Source: Amycolatopsis thermoflava N1165
GTDB lineage: Bacteria > Actinomycetota > Actinomycetes > Mycobacteriales > Pseudonocardiaceae
Assembly: GCF_000473265.1 (NCBI RefSeq)
Contig: NZ_KI421511.1
Coordinates: forward strand, 7,475,314 to 7,539,313
Reading direction: 5' to 3'
Length of the DNA: 64,000 nucleotides
Part shown: positions 17,571-25,086 of the stretch, piece after piece
How the letters are laid out: each line of letters starts with the position of its first letter
Position numbering within the stretch: the first letter of the stretch is position 1
The notes under the pieces: generated by a model
The model's input: only the letters and a program-made list of their open reading frames with translations
The model's database searches: none
Told to the model about the DNA's origin: nothing
Program-made: the position numbers and the translations under genes

Positions 17571-18725
17571 TCAGGACGGCAGCGTGCGGAACGCCAGACC
17601 CGCGTTCTTCAGCCGGGTCAGCAGCGCGTCGCCCATCGCGGCGGCCGGGGAGAGCTGCCCGGCGCGGGACGGCAGGTCGTCGTGCGCCAGGCAGAGCGCG
17701 GACTCGGCGAGCATCTTCGCCGTCTCGTCGTAGCCGGGGTCGCCGCCGGAGACCTCGGTGACCACCCGCTTGCCGCCGCCGTCGGCGACGAACCGGACCT
17801 TGAACCAGGACTTCGCGCGCCGCTGCTCGCTCGGGCCCTCGCCGGGCTTGCGCAGGTTGCCCAGTGCCTTGCGCACCGGCGGCAGCTGCACGAGCGCGAC
17901 CGCGGCCCCCAGACCGGCGAGCCCACCCGCCAGCACCGGCAGGTGCTTGACCGCCGCGTAGTGGCTGTAGGTGAAGTCCGGCCCGTACTCGGGCAGCTCC
18001 CGTGCCGAGCCGACGACGATCTGCGGGTCGATGGTCGGCAGCGGCACCAGCCAGTGGCCGGTCTCGCCGTCGCGCCGCGGGGTGCCGGTCACCGCGCGCA
18101 CGCGGCGGCCCTCGGGCCGGTGCTGCATCTTCCGTCGTTCCCGCGCGGCCTGGGCCATCGGCAGCAGCCGGGACGCGGCGCCGAGCGCGGAGGCGTAGGT
18201 GCCGCCGGAGAACGTCGCGCCGACGCGCACCTGGCCGCGCACCCGGATGGGCACGTCGTCCGGCAGCTGCTTGACCGTGTAGTAGACGCCGAGGTCGTGC
18301 GGGATCGAGTCGAAGCCGCACGCGTGCACGATGCGGGCCCCGGTTTCGGCGGCGCGGGCGTGGTGGCGGACGTACATCAGGTCGGTGAACTCGGGCTCGC
18401 CGCACAGGTCCACGTAGTCGGTGCCGGCCTCGGCGCACGCGGCCACCAGCGGCTCGCCGTACTGCACGTAGGGGCCGACCGTGGTGATCACGACCTTCGC
18501 CGACCCGGCAACCGCTTTCAGCGACGCCGGGTCGGTGACGTCGGCGTAGAGGAGCGGCAGCTGGGCGAACTTCGGCCCGAGGCCGTCGCGCACGCCCTCC
18601 AGCTTGGCGCGGCTGCGGCCGGCGAGCGCCCACCGGCAGTCGTCGGGGGCGTGCCGGGCCAAGTACTCCGCGGTGAGCCGGCCGGTGAAGCCGGTCGCGC
18701 CGAACAGGACCACGTCGTAAGCCAT
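17571..18725 (-). CDS. Saccharopine-dehydrogenase-like NAD(P)-binding protein (trans-acting enoyl reductase family)
   Basis: 384 residues from the ATG at 18725; a GTG three codons earlier is possible. MAYDVVLFGATGFTGRLTAEYL is a Rossmann dinucleotide site (GxTGFTG). TTVGPYVQYGEPLVAACAEA and HACGFDSIPHDLG are blocks shared with the mycobacterial Rv2449c/Rv2953 family (about 400 residues), some members of which reduce enoyl chains in trans for polyketide lipids. A hydrophobic segment near residue 270 (LAGGLAGLGAAVALVQL) may contact membrane. No polyketide synthase is nearby, so the substrate is open. Confidence 0.87.
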   Translation of the reverse strand: MAYDVVLFGATGFTGRLTAEYLARHAPDDCRWALAGRSRAKLEGVRDGLGPKFAQLPLLYADVTDPASLKAVAGSAKVVITTVGPYVQYGEPLVAACAEAGTDYVDLCGEPEFTDLMYVRHHARAAETGARIVHACGFDSIPHDLGVYYTVKQLPDDVPIRVRGQVRVGATFSGGTYASALGAASRLLPMAQAARERRKMQHRPEGRRVRAVTGTPRRDGETGHWLVPLPTIDPQIVVGSARELPEYGPDFTYSHYAAVKHLPVLAGGLAGLGAAVALVQLPPVRKALGNLRKPGEGPSEQRRAKSWFKVRFVADGGGKRVVTEVSGGDPGYDETAKMLAESALCLAHDDLPSRAGQLSPAAAMGDALLTRLKNAGLAFRTLPS

Positions 18726-18759
18726 GCGCGCCACCCTAACGGCTGCCTAGGCTCGATGG

Positions 18760-19110
18760 ATGATCAATGGCGCTCACGTGATCCTGTACAGCCACGACGC
18801 GGAGGCTGACCGCGCCTTCCTGCGCGACGTGCTCGGGCAGCCGCACGTCGACGCGGGCGGCGGCTGGCTCATCGTCAAACTGCCCCCCGCCGAGATCGCG
18901 GTCCACCCCACGGACGCCGCGCAGGCGCACGAGCTGTACTTCCTGTGCGACGACGTGGAAGGGACGGTCCGGGAGCTGACCGCGCGGGGCGTCGAGTTCA
19001 CCGAGCCGGTCACCGACGCGGGCTGGGGCCTGCTCACCCGGCTGCGGCTGCCCGGCGGTGGGGAGGTCGGCCTGTACGAGGCCCGGCACCAGCGGGCCAC
19101 CGATCTCTGA
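18760..19110 (+). CDS. VOC-family (glyoxalase/bleomycin-resistance fold) protein
   Basis: 116 residues: one pair of beta-alpha-beta-beta-beta modules. It opens INGAHVILYSHDAEADRAFL (metal His at about residue 5) and ends GEVGLYEARHQ, where a Glu would complete the site; the middle carries AHELYFLCDDV. Members bind metal and act as lyases, dioxygenases or drug-binding proteins; the substrate cannot be assigned. It is 34 bp upstream of a GNAT gene on the same strand and divergent from the oxidoreductase at 18725. Confidence 0.85.
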   Translation: MINGAHVILYSHDAEADRAFLRDVLGQPHVDAGGGWLIVKLPPAEIAVHPTDAAQAHELYFLCDDVEGTVRELTARGVEFTEPVTDAGWGLLTRLRLPGGGEVGLYEARHQRATDL

Positions 19111-19143
19111 AAATCCGCTGGACCGTCCCGTCACGATGGACCC

Positions 19144-19635
19144 GTGTGGACGATCAACCCGGTACCCGTGAGGGACCCCGCCGCGCAAGCGATCCTGCGC
19201 GCCTACTTCGACGACGTCGCGAGCCGCTACTACGGCCGCCCGGCGACGGTGGCCGAACTGGACACCGCGATGGCCGACGACCCGAGCGACGACCTCGTGC
19301 CGCCGACGGGCCTCTTCCTGCTCGCGCGGTCGCACGATGAGGTGACGGGCTGCGTCGGCATCCGCGTGCTCGACGTCACGACCGCCGAGCTGACCCGGAT
19401 GTTCGTCCTTCCCGGATCGCGCGGCCGGGGAGGTGGTGACCAACTGCTCCGCGCGGCCGAAAGCGCAGCTCAGGCACTGGGTTGCGAGCGGATGAGGCTG
19501 GACACGCGGCACGATCTGGTGGAGGCTCGTGGGCTCTACGCCAAACACGGCTACCGCGAGATCGAAGCCCCTGAACAACGCTTGTACGCCGATCACTGGT
19601 TCGAGAAGCGGCTGGCGCTCGGCCGGCAGGTGTAG
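19144..19635 (+). CDS. GNAT-family N-acetyltransferase
   Basis: 163 residues from GTG. A GNAT core lies at about residues 60-140: the acetyl-CoA P-loop is MFVLPGSRGRGGGDQLLRAA (R/Q-x-x-G-x-G/A), followed by MRLDTRHDLVEARGLYAKHG, the usual motif B. The N-terminal half carries YYGRPATVAELDTAMAD. Such small-molecule acetyltransferases in actinomycetes modify amines or amino acids; the acceptor is unknown. The start codon was taken because earlier in-frame sequence falls into the VOC gene end. Confidence 0.85.
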   Translation: MWTINPVPVRDPAAQAILRAYFDDVASRYYGRPATVAELDTAMADDPSDDLVPPTGLFLLARSHDEVTGCVGIRVLDVTTAELTRMFVLPGSRGRGGGDQLLRAAESAAQALGCERMRLDTRHDLVEARGLYAKHGYREIEAPEQRLYADHWFEKRLALGRQV

Positions 19636-19695
19636 TGGCCGAAAAACCGGGGTAGTCCTGCGCGCAACTGAGATGGTCGCGGAGGTGAGGTCGAG

Positions 19696-20025
19696 ATGGC
19701 GGACACGTCACGGCTCCCGGTGCCTGTTGCCGAAACGTGGGAGTGGCAGAGGCACGGCAACTGCCGGAACTTGGACAGCTCGGTGTTCTTCCACCCGGAC
19801 GGCGAACGGGGTTTCGCGCGGGCGGACCGGGTCGCGCGGGCGAAGCAGATCTGCATGTCCTGCCCGGTGATCGTCGAATGCCGGCACCACGCGCTCACCG
19901 CCGAAGAGCCCTTCGGCGTCTGGGGTGGGCTCGACGAGACCGAGCGGCGCGCGATGATCTCGCGGCGCAAGCAGCTGCTGGCCGGTGCTGAGAAGGAGCA
20001 GGAGTGCGTTTCGGCTACACCCTGA
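19696..20025 (+). CDS. WhiB-family iron-sulfur transcriptional regulator (WhiB3/WhiD-like by context)
   Basis: 109 residues. The four cluster-ligating cysteines are in GNCRNLD, ICMSCPV (CxxC) and VECRHHAL, followed by the GVWGGLDE turn and a basic tail RRKQLL. Wbl proteins carry a [4Fe-4S] cluster and bind the principal sigma factor. A SigD/ShbA-type sigma gene lies 2.6 kb away, reminiscent of the whiB3-sigD neighbourhood in Mycobacterium; that orthology is inference. A GGAGGTGAGGTCGAG Shine-Dalgarno region precedes the ATG. The 3' end overlaps the next gene by 22 bp. Confidence 0.93.
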   Translation: MADTSRLPVPVAETWEWQRHGNCRNLDSSVFFHPDGERGFARADRVARAKQICMSCPVIVECRHHALTAEEPFGVWGGLDETERRAMISRRKQLLAGAEKEQECVSATP

Positions 20026-20984
20026 TGACCGAACAGGCCGGGCCGAGGGAGCTGGTCCGGCACGCGGCGGCCGCCGAGCAGGCGGGGTTCGCGTTCGAGG
20101 TGTGCAGTGACCATTACTCGCCCTGGCTCGACGAACAAGGGCATGCCCCGTACGCGTGGAGCGTGCTGGGCGCGGTCACCCAGGTGACCGAACGCGTCGA
20201 GCTGCTGAGCTTCGTGACCTGTCCGCTCATGCGGTACCACCCGGCGGTGGTGGCGCAGAAGGCGGCGACCGTCTCCCTGCTGTCGGGCGACCGGTTCACG
20301 CTCGGGCTGGGTGCTGGGGAGAACTTGAACGAGCACGTCGTCGGCCGTGGGTGGCCGCCGGTGAACGTGCGGCACGAGATGCTGAACGAGGCGCTCGCGA
20401 TCATCGGCGACCTGTTCGACGGCGGGTACGTCAACTACTCGGGTCAGCACTACCGCGTCGACTCGGCGAAGCTGTGGGACCTGCCGGAGCGGCGCACGCC
20501 GATCGGTGTGGCCGTGTCCGGCAAGCAGTCGGTGAGGCGCTTCGCCCCGGTGGCCGACGCGCTGATCGCCACCGAGCCGAAGCCGGAGCTGGTGCACGCC
20601 TGGGACGAGGAGCGCGCCCAGCTGGGGCAGGACTCATCGCGCAAGTACGCGCAGCTGCCGGTGTGCTGGGACCCCGATCCGGGGGCGGCCAAGCAGCGGG
20701 CGCACGAGCAGTTCCGCTGGTTCGGCGGCGGCTGGAAGGTCAACGCCGAGCTGCCCGGCACGTCCGGGTTCGCCGGCGCGACCCAGTTCGTCACGCCCGA
20801 CGAGGTCGCCCAGGCCATCCCGTGCGGCCCGGACGTCGAACCGATCGTGAAGAGCGCGCAGGCCTTCGCCGACGCGGGCTTCACGGATCTGGCGCTGGTC
20901 CAGATCGGCGGCGACCACCAGGACGGGTTCTTCGAGTTCGCGTCGCGCGAACTCCTGCCCGCCCTGAACGAGGCCTACGGCTAG
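20004..20984 (+). CDS. F420-dependent LLM-class oxidoreductase (TIGR03557 type)
   Basis: 326 residues from a GTG inside the whiB 3' end, after GAAGGAGCAGGAG. Luciferase-like TIM barrel: MRFGYTLMTEQAGPRELV, FEVCSDHYSPWLDEQGHAPY (F420-binding region), FVTCPLMRYHPAVVAQKAA, GLGAGENLNEHVVG. This is the TIGR03557 group related to F420-dependent glucose-6-phosphate dehydrogenase; substrates are mostly unknown. Cofactor use is family knowledge. Translational overlap links it to the redox-sensing WhiB gene. A hairpin follows 45 bp after the stop. Confidence 0.9.
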   Translation: MRFGYTLMTEQAGPRELVRHAAAAEQAGFAFEVCSDHYSPWLDEQGHAPYAWSVLGAVTQVTERVELLSFVTCPLMRYHPAVVAQKAATVSLLSGDRFTLGLGAGENLNEHVVGRGWPPVNVRHEMLNEALAIIGDLFDGGYVNYSGQHYRVDSAKLWDLPERRTPIGVAVSGKQSVRRFAPVADALIATEPKPELVHAWDEERAQLGQDSSRKYAQLPVCWDPDPGAAKQRAHEQFRWFGGGWKVNAELPGTSGFAGATQFVTPDEVAQAIPCGPDVEPIVKSAQAFADAGFTDLALVQIGGDHQDGFFEFASRELLPALNEAYG

Positions 20985-21029
20985 GGGCGCATTTCAGAAC
21001 CCGCGGCGGCGCCAGGTGACGGCCACCGC

Positions 21030-21046
21030 AAGCGGCTCCGCCGCTT
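21030..21046. terminator. Short hairpin after the F420 oxidoreductase
   Basis: AAGCGGC-TCC-GCCGCTT, a 7-bp perfect stem just upstream of the IS insertion point. Before the insertion it would have lain between the convergent oxidoreductase and sigma-factor genes and could have served both. Confidence 0.55.
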
Positions 21047-21062
21047 ATGAAACAGAACCTAG

Positions 21063-21075
21063 CTTGAGTTTTAAC
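21063..21075 (+). repeat. IS left terminal inverted repeat
   Basis: CTTGAGTTTTAAC, exact complement of the right end at 22616-22628. The adjoining CTAG extends the apparent match to 17 bp. Confidence 0.9.
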
Positions 21076-21112
21076 GTTTGGGGTGGTGGCGAGGACCCAG
21101 TTGATCATGGAT

Positions 21113-21169
21113 GAAGCCCTTGGTTGATCATTCTTCTTGCGACAGAAAGACGATCACACCAAGGGCTTC
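21113..21169 (+). promoter_or_regulatory. Stem-loop ahead of the transposase start
   Basis: GAAGCCCTTGGT (21113-21124) pairs perfectly with ACCAAGGGCTTC (21158-21169) around a 33-nt loop, and the downstream arm ends just before the start codon. GTTGATCA occurs in and beside both arms. In other ISs such a leader hairpin blocks translation from read-through transcripts; that role is inferred here. Confidence 0.5.
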
Positions 21170-21180
21170 AGTTGATCAGT

Positions 21181-22620
21181 GTGCACGATCCGGATGCGGG
21201 TGGCGCGTCCGGGGACCTTGTCCGTTTCCGGCACGAGTTCTATCGGTGCCTGACCCGCCGGGCGGACGCGTTGTTCGAGCTGGCCGAGGCGGTGTTGTGT
21301 GCCGAGGGACCGGTGCGGTCGCTGCCGGAGTTGTCTCTGCTCGCGGAGCATCGCCGCGGTCATGGTGGGCTGTATGCGGGTCTGGCTCACGGCCGGATCG
21401 ATGTCGATCGGCTCCGCGACGCGATCCTGGCCGGACCGCTGCCGCAAGCGGCCGACGGCCGGCTGGTGCTGGCCGTGGACATCACCTGCTGGTTGCGGCC
21501 CGAGGCGCACACCGCGCCAGAACGGGTCATGTGCCACGCCTACGGCCGCAACCGTAACCAGCACCTGGCGATTCCCGGCTGGCCTTACTCGGTCGTGGTC
21601 GCGCTGGAAAGCGGCCGTAGCTCCTGGACCGCGCCCGTGGACATCCAACGCCTGGCACCCGGGGTCGATGCCGCCACGGTCACCGCACACCAACTCCGCC
21701 GGGTGGTCACCGGACTGATCACCCACGGGCACTGGCAGCCCGGGGATCGCGAGATCCTGATCGTGGCCGACGCCGGCTACGACGGACCACGCTTGGCCTT
21801 CCAGTTAGCCGACCTGCCCGTGGCGGTGCTGGTGCGGATGCGCTCAGACCGGGTCCTGCGCCGCTCGGCCCCGCCCCACACACCGCACACGGTGGGCCGA
21901 CCGCGCCGTCACGGCAGCGAGTTCGTCTTCGGTGATCCGGCCACCTGGGGTCAACCCGATGTCGCTATCGACGCCGACACCCGTCTCTACGGTCCGGCCA
22001 TCGTCCGGGCCTGGAACCGGCTGCATCCCCGGCTGACACACCGCACCGCCTGGACCACGCATGTCGGACACCTGCCGATTCTGGAGGGCACCGTGGTGCG
22101 TTTGCAGGTGGACCGGTTACCGTCCGGGGCGATCCCGAAACCGGTGTGGTTATGGTATTCCCGCGTCGATCTGGACATTGAGATGGTCGATCTGCTCTGG
22201 CAGGCGTTCCTGCGCAGATTCGACATCGAGCACACGTTCCGACTGTTCAAACAGACACTCGGTTGGACCCGCCCGAAGCTGCGCACTCCCGAGCAGGCCG
22301 ATCGGTGGGGCTGGCTGATGCTGGCCGCCTACACCCAACTCCGACTGGCCCGCCGGCTGGCCGCAGATCTACGGCGCCCCTGGGAGAAACCCGCACCACC
22401 GGGCCGGCTCACCCCAGCTCGAGTACGTCGCGGGTTTCGGCACCTACGCGCACAGGCCGGCTGTCCCGCGAGTGCACCGAAACCAACACGCGCCGGCCCA
22501 GGGCGGCCAACCGGCCGTCGCAACGACCGCCCAGCCACCCGCCATGACGTGCACGTCATCACCTCAACAACATCCAAGAAATACAAGTCGAGCACGCCTC
22601 GACCACGCCGAACAGGTTAA
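21181..22620 (+). CDS. DDE transposase of the IS
   Basis: About 480 residues starting VHDPDAGG (GTG at 21181; TTG at 21172 is the alternative). Catalytic-core landmarks: first Asp in LVLAVDITCWLRPE, second Asp in ILIVADAGYDGPRLAF, and the Glu region RRFDIEHTFRLFKQTLGWTR (a Y/D-x-R-x-x-E-x6-K-like motif). The C-terminus is basic and proline-rich (GRLTPARVRRGFRHLR). The stop TAA lies inside the right inverted repeat (22618-22620). No frameshift or internal stop, so probably active or recently so. Composition is slightly less GC-rich than its neighbours. Confidence 0.9.
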   Translation: MHDPDAGGASGDLVRFRHEFYRCLTRRADALFELAEAVLCAEGPVRSLPELSLLAEHRRGHGGLYAGLAHGRIDVDRLRDAILAGPLPQAADGRLVLAVDITCWLRPEAHTAPERVMCHAYGRNRNQHLAIPGWPYSVVVALESGRSSWTAPVDIQRLAPGVDAATVTAHQLRRVVTGLITHGHWQPGDREILIVADAGYDGPRLAFQLADLPVAVLVRMRSDRVLRRSAPPHTPHTVGRPRRHGSEFVFGDPATWGQPDVAIDADTRLYGPAIVRAWNRLHPRLTHRTAWTTHVGHLPILEGTVVRLQVDRLPSGAIPKPVWLWYSRVDLDIEMVDLLWQAFLRRFDIEHTFRLFKQTLGWTRPKLRTPEQADRWGWLMLAAYTQLRLARRLAADLRRPWEKPAPPGRLTPARVRRGFRHLRAQAGCPASAPKPTRAGPGRPTGRRNDRPATRHDVHVITSTTSKKYKSSTPRPRRTG

Positions 22621-22628
22621 AACTCAAG
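22616..22628 (-). repeat. IS right terminal inverted repeat
   Basis: GTTAAAACTCAAG, exact complement of the left end; it also contains the transposase stop codon. Confidence 0.9.
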
Positions 22629-23294
22629 CTAGTCGAGCAGGTCGCCGTCGCGGGTGATCATGGCGCGCAGCTTGCCGAGGGCGCGGTGCTGCGTGACGCG
22701 GACGTTGCCCGCCGAGATGCCCAGCGCCTCGGCCGTCTCGTTCGCCGACAGGCCGACCGCGATCCGCAGCGTCAGGATCTCCTGCTGCAGCTGCGGGAGG
22801 GTGGCCAGCAGCTTGGTCATCCGGTCGCCGAGGTCGACGTCGAGCGCGTGTTTCTCCGGCTCGTTGTCGGCCAGCGGGCGTTCCGGCAGCTCGGCGACCG
22901 GGTCCGACCGGTCCCGCGAGACCAGGCGGTAGGCGTCGGCGACCTTGTTGGACGCGATGGCGTGCACCAGGTAGAGGAACGATCCGCCCCGGTCCTGGTA
23001 CTGCGGCAGCGCGTGCAGGACGGCCAGGCAGACCTCCTGCGCGACGTCGTCCGCCGAGAGGTAGGACAGATCGCGTCCGCCCAGCCGGGCCCGGCAGTAC
23101 CGGACGGCGACCGGGGTGATCATCTGGATCAAGCGGTCCACGGCTCCGCGTTCACCGGTGGCGGCTTCGCGGACGACCGGGTCGAGCTCTTCCTTCGTGA
23201 GCCGCTGTGATGCCCGAGGAAAGGCCTGGGGTGTCAGCCCCGGCGCCTCGGGCTCGGCTCTTCCGGCAGTGACAGGCGGGACACTCGTTCGCAT
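22629..23294 (-). CDS. ECF-type RNA polymerase sigma factor (ShbA/SigD group)
   Basis: 221 residues. Sigma region 2: YLSADDVAQEVCLAVLHALP and FLYLVHAIASNKVADAYR. Region 4: LATLPQLQQEILTLRIAVGL and SAGNVRVTQHRALGKLR. Both match the ShbA (Streptomyces) / SigD (Mycobacterium) group, which in Streptomyces controls the principal sigma gene hrdB. No anti-sigma gene is adjacent. An IS inserted exactly at its stop: TAG is CTA at 22629-22631, part of the duplicated CTAG, so the protein end (DGDLLD) is unaltered, but the native downstream region is displaced by 1.57 kb. Confidence 0.92.
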   Translation of the reverse strand: MRTSVPPVTAGRAEPEAPGLTPQAFPRASQRLTKEELDPVVREAATGERGAVDRLIQMITPVAVRYCRARLGGRDLSYLSADDVAQEVCLAVLHALPQYQDRGGSFLYLVHAIASNKVADAYRLVSRDRSDPVAELPERPLADNEPEKHALDVDLGDRMTKLLATLPQLQQEILTLRIAVGLSANETAEALGISAGNVRVTQHRALGKLRAMITRDGDLLD

Positions 23295-23587
23295 GGTCGG
23301 CTCCCCAACGACAACAACGATGACCCGTCGACCGGTCGCCGTCGGGGGCCCGCGTTTCTTGTTACTCTCGGTGAACGGGTACTCCCTCTAGGTCCCTGCC
23401 GACCCGTTCCCGATGAAACTGTGCGTAATCGTATGTGGTGACCGCCCGGCAGTCCAGATTTCAACTAGACATACCCCATTCGCAGCAAGAGCCCGCTCGA
23501 TCGAGTTCTCCAGGTGTGTGAACCGAGCACTCGCGAACAATCAAGCGCAAAAGTGACACACTTCTTGGCTATGTGACAACACCCAGG
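23295..23587. other. Gene-free leader of the sigma-factor gene
   Basis: About 290 bp between the sigma start and the end of the GtrA gene. No plausible coding frame. It is less GC-rich than surrounding genes, with several AT-containing stretches (near 23350-23480) that may hold the sigma-gene promoter. I could not pick a convincing -35/-10 pair. Confidence 0.5.
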
Positions 23588-24034
23588 TCATGGGCGTGCG
23601 AAGACCCACCAACGCAGTACCGCGAAGCGGACGACGCCGCCAAGGCCGCTCGCCACCGCGAGTGCGACCGCCTGGAGGGTGGCCGACGGATTCGCGGTGA
23701 ACAGGTGCAGCGAAAGCAGCACGAGCGATCCGTAGCCCGCGTAGAAGGCGAATGTCCCCGCGGACTGCAGGTGCAGCCGAACGGGTGACGTGGAATGGCC
23801 GGCGAACGTCACGCGGCGCTGGAACTCGGTGTTCGCGAGGGTGGTCAGCGCGATGGCGAGCACGTTCGCGGTCACGGCGCCCAGCAGCGGGCGGGCGCCG
23901 AGGAAGAGGAGTTCCTGCAGACCCGTCGTCAGCACTCCGGCGACGACGTACCAGGCGACCGGGTGGTGTTCGGCCGGACGGTGTGCGGCGGGAGCCTGCC
24001 GCGTCACCGGCCCGCTGATCCACGTTGCGGTCAT
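23588..24034 (-). CDS. GtrA-family membrane protein
   Basis: 148 residues from ATG at 24034 (TTG at 24040 possible). Four hydrophobic helices are visible: WYVVAGVLTTGLQELLFLGA, LLGAVTANVLAIALTTLANT, TFAFYAGYGSLVLLSLHLF and LQAVALAVASGLGGVVRFAV, with the family motif N-T-E-F-Q-R-R-V-T-F after helix 2 and RWWVFARP at the end. GtrA proteins are thought to flip polyprenyl-linked sugars for cell-envelope glycosylation. No glycosyltransferase partner is adjacent. Confidence 0.9.
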   Translation of the reverse strand: MTATWISGPVTRQAPAAHRPAEHHPVAWYVVAGVLTTGLQELLFLGARPLLGAVTANVLAIALTTLANTEFQRRVTFAGHSTSPVRLHLQSAGTFAFYAGYGSLVLLSLHLFTANPSATLQAVALAVASGLGGVVRFAVLRWWVFARP

Positions 24035-24064
24035 ACCCAAAACTTACCTACGCTCAGCAATTGT

Positions 24065-24077
24065 TTGTACTGTACAA
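24065..24077. promoter_or_regulatory. Perfect palindrome TTGTAC-T-GTACAA
   Basis: A 13-bp odd palindrome in the divergent gap between the GtrA gene (start 24034) and the DUF5709 gene (start 24157). Its AT content stands out. Likely binding site for an unidentified regulator. Confidence 0.4.
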
Positions 24078-24156
24078 CCACGTGAGCTTGATCTCGGGTT
24101 TGCCTGTTCCGCCACTCGGGTATCGCCACCGCTAGGACAGCAGGTGAGGAGGACCG

Positions 24157-24546
24157 ATGAGTGAGGCTCATGGCCATCCCGTGCCGGACGCGGTGGAGAG
24201 CGACCCGGCCGCGTTGAACAGCGCGGAGGACCTCGACGAGGACCGGTTGCGCGTCGACCCGCTCGAGGAGGGCGTCGAGCCGCCGGAGCGGTACATGGCC
24301 TCCGACCGGTTCGGCACGACCCCGAACGAGGAGCGCGAGGGCGAGAGTCTCGACGGGCGGCTGGCCCAGGAGCGGCCGGACGTCCAGCCGGAGGACGTCC
24401 CCGCCGACGAGACCGAAACCCGCGACGGCCTCGACGTCGCCGATGCGGGGCAGAACCTCGGCGACGCGGTCGACCAGAAGGCGGACAACCCGCCCGGCTC
24501 GGTGCCGGACGCCATCCGCACGCCGCCGGACGAAGACCCCGTGTGA
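24157..24546 (+). CDS. Acidic DUF5709-family protein
   Basis: 129 residues after a GTGAGGAGGACCG Shine-Dalgarno. Highly acidic and proline-rich, no hydrophobic segment, no cysteine. The DUF5709 blocks DEDRLRVDPLEEGVEPPERY, DRFGTTPNEEREGESLDGRL and a C-terminal PDAIRTPPDEDPV are recognisable. Probably intrinsically disordered; family function is unknown. In actinobacteria such proteins are often stress-associated, but nothing here proves it. Monocistronic. Confidence 0.8.
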   Translation: MSEAHGHPVPDAVESDPAALNSAEDLDEDRLRVDPLEEGVEPPERYMASDRFGTTPNEEREGESLDGRLAQERPDVQPEDVPADETETRDGLDVADAGQNLGDAVDQKADNPPGSVPDAIRTPPDEDPV

Positions 24547-24679
24547 AATCGGTCACATTGGCGCTGACCTGGTGAAACCCAGGGTGAGCGGCGATGACGG
24601 CCGGTGCAGGACAGCGCTCGCGCTGGGGTGCCCCTACGGTCGGAGGTACGAGTGCACGTGACGCGAAGGGACTGACACG

Positions 24680-24994
24680 ATGCTCGCTTTGACCGATGCC
24701 GCCGCCGAGGCCATCAGCGCCCTGACGGCACAGGAGGGCCAGACCGACAGTGGTGGCCTGCGCTTCGCCGTGCAGGCCCAGCAGGACAGCGGCGCGCAGC
24801 TGGCGCTGTCCGTGGCACCGGCTCCGGAGGACGGGGACCAGGTCGTGGGTGCGGACGGGGGCGCGAAGGTGTTCCTGGAGCCGCAGGCCGCGATCTTCCT
24901 GGACGACAAGGTGCTGGACGTCCAGCAGGACGAGCAGGGGCAGCTGAACTTCGCCGTCCTGCCGCAGCCGGACGCGCAGCAGCCGGGCCTGTAG
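24680..24994 (+). CDS. HesB/IscA-like protein lacking cysteines
   Basis: 104 residues. The A-type carrier fold is suggested by MLALTDAAAEAISALTAQEG, GLRFAVQAQQDSGAQLALS and FLEPQAAIFLDDKVLDVQ. The three cluster-binding cysteines of true IscA/HesB proteins (C...CGC) are all absent, and the protein has no cysteine at all. Actinobacterial genomes carry such a cysteine-free branch annotated as HesB, so a direct iron-sulfur transfer role is doubtful. A terminator follows the stop. Confidence 0.8.
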   Translation: MLALTDAAAEAISALTAQEGQTDSGGLRFAVQAQQDSGAQLALSVAPAPEDGDQVVGADGGAKVFLEPQAAIFLDDKVLDVQQDEQGQLNFAVLPQPDAQQPGL

Positions 24995-25007
24995 AACAAC
25001 GGACTTC

Positions 25008-25046
25008 CGCTGAGGGAGGGCGCCGCTGCGGCGCCCTCCCTCAGCG
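25008..25046. terminator. Strong terminator hairpin
   Basis: An 18-bp perfect stem (CGCTGAGGGAGGGCGCCG and complement) with loop CTG between the convergent hesB-like and HAD genes; it can serve both. Confidence 0.9.
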
Positions 25047-25086
25047 CGTTCCGGGGGCCGCGCGACCATGCGCGGCGCGGGACTTC

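Larger units (their letters stand above)
21059..22632 (+). mobile_element. Complete insertion sequence flanked by CTAG target duplication (IS701/IS4-like)
   Basis: The element proper is 21063-22628, with 13-bp perfect terminal inverted repeats CTTGAGTTTTAAC / GTTAAAACTCAAG. Both sides are flanked by CTAG (21059-21062 and 22629-22632), read as a 4-bp target duplication. It carries one DDE transposase gene. The right-hand CTAG supplies the TAG stop codon of the sigma-factor gene, so that gene stays intact. Assignment to the IS701/IS4 group rests on the 4-bp duplication and the transposase style and is not certain. Confidence 0.88.

Noticed and set aside
21059-22632. IS as carrier of a passenger gene or disruptor of the sigma factor
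   Set aside because: Only the transposase lies between the inverted repeats, and the target duplication restores the sigma stop codon.
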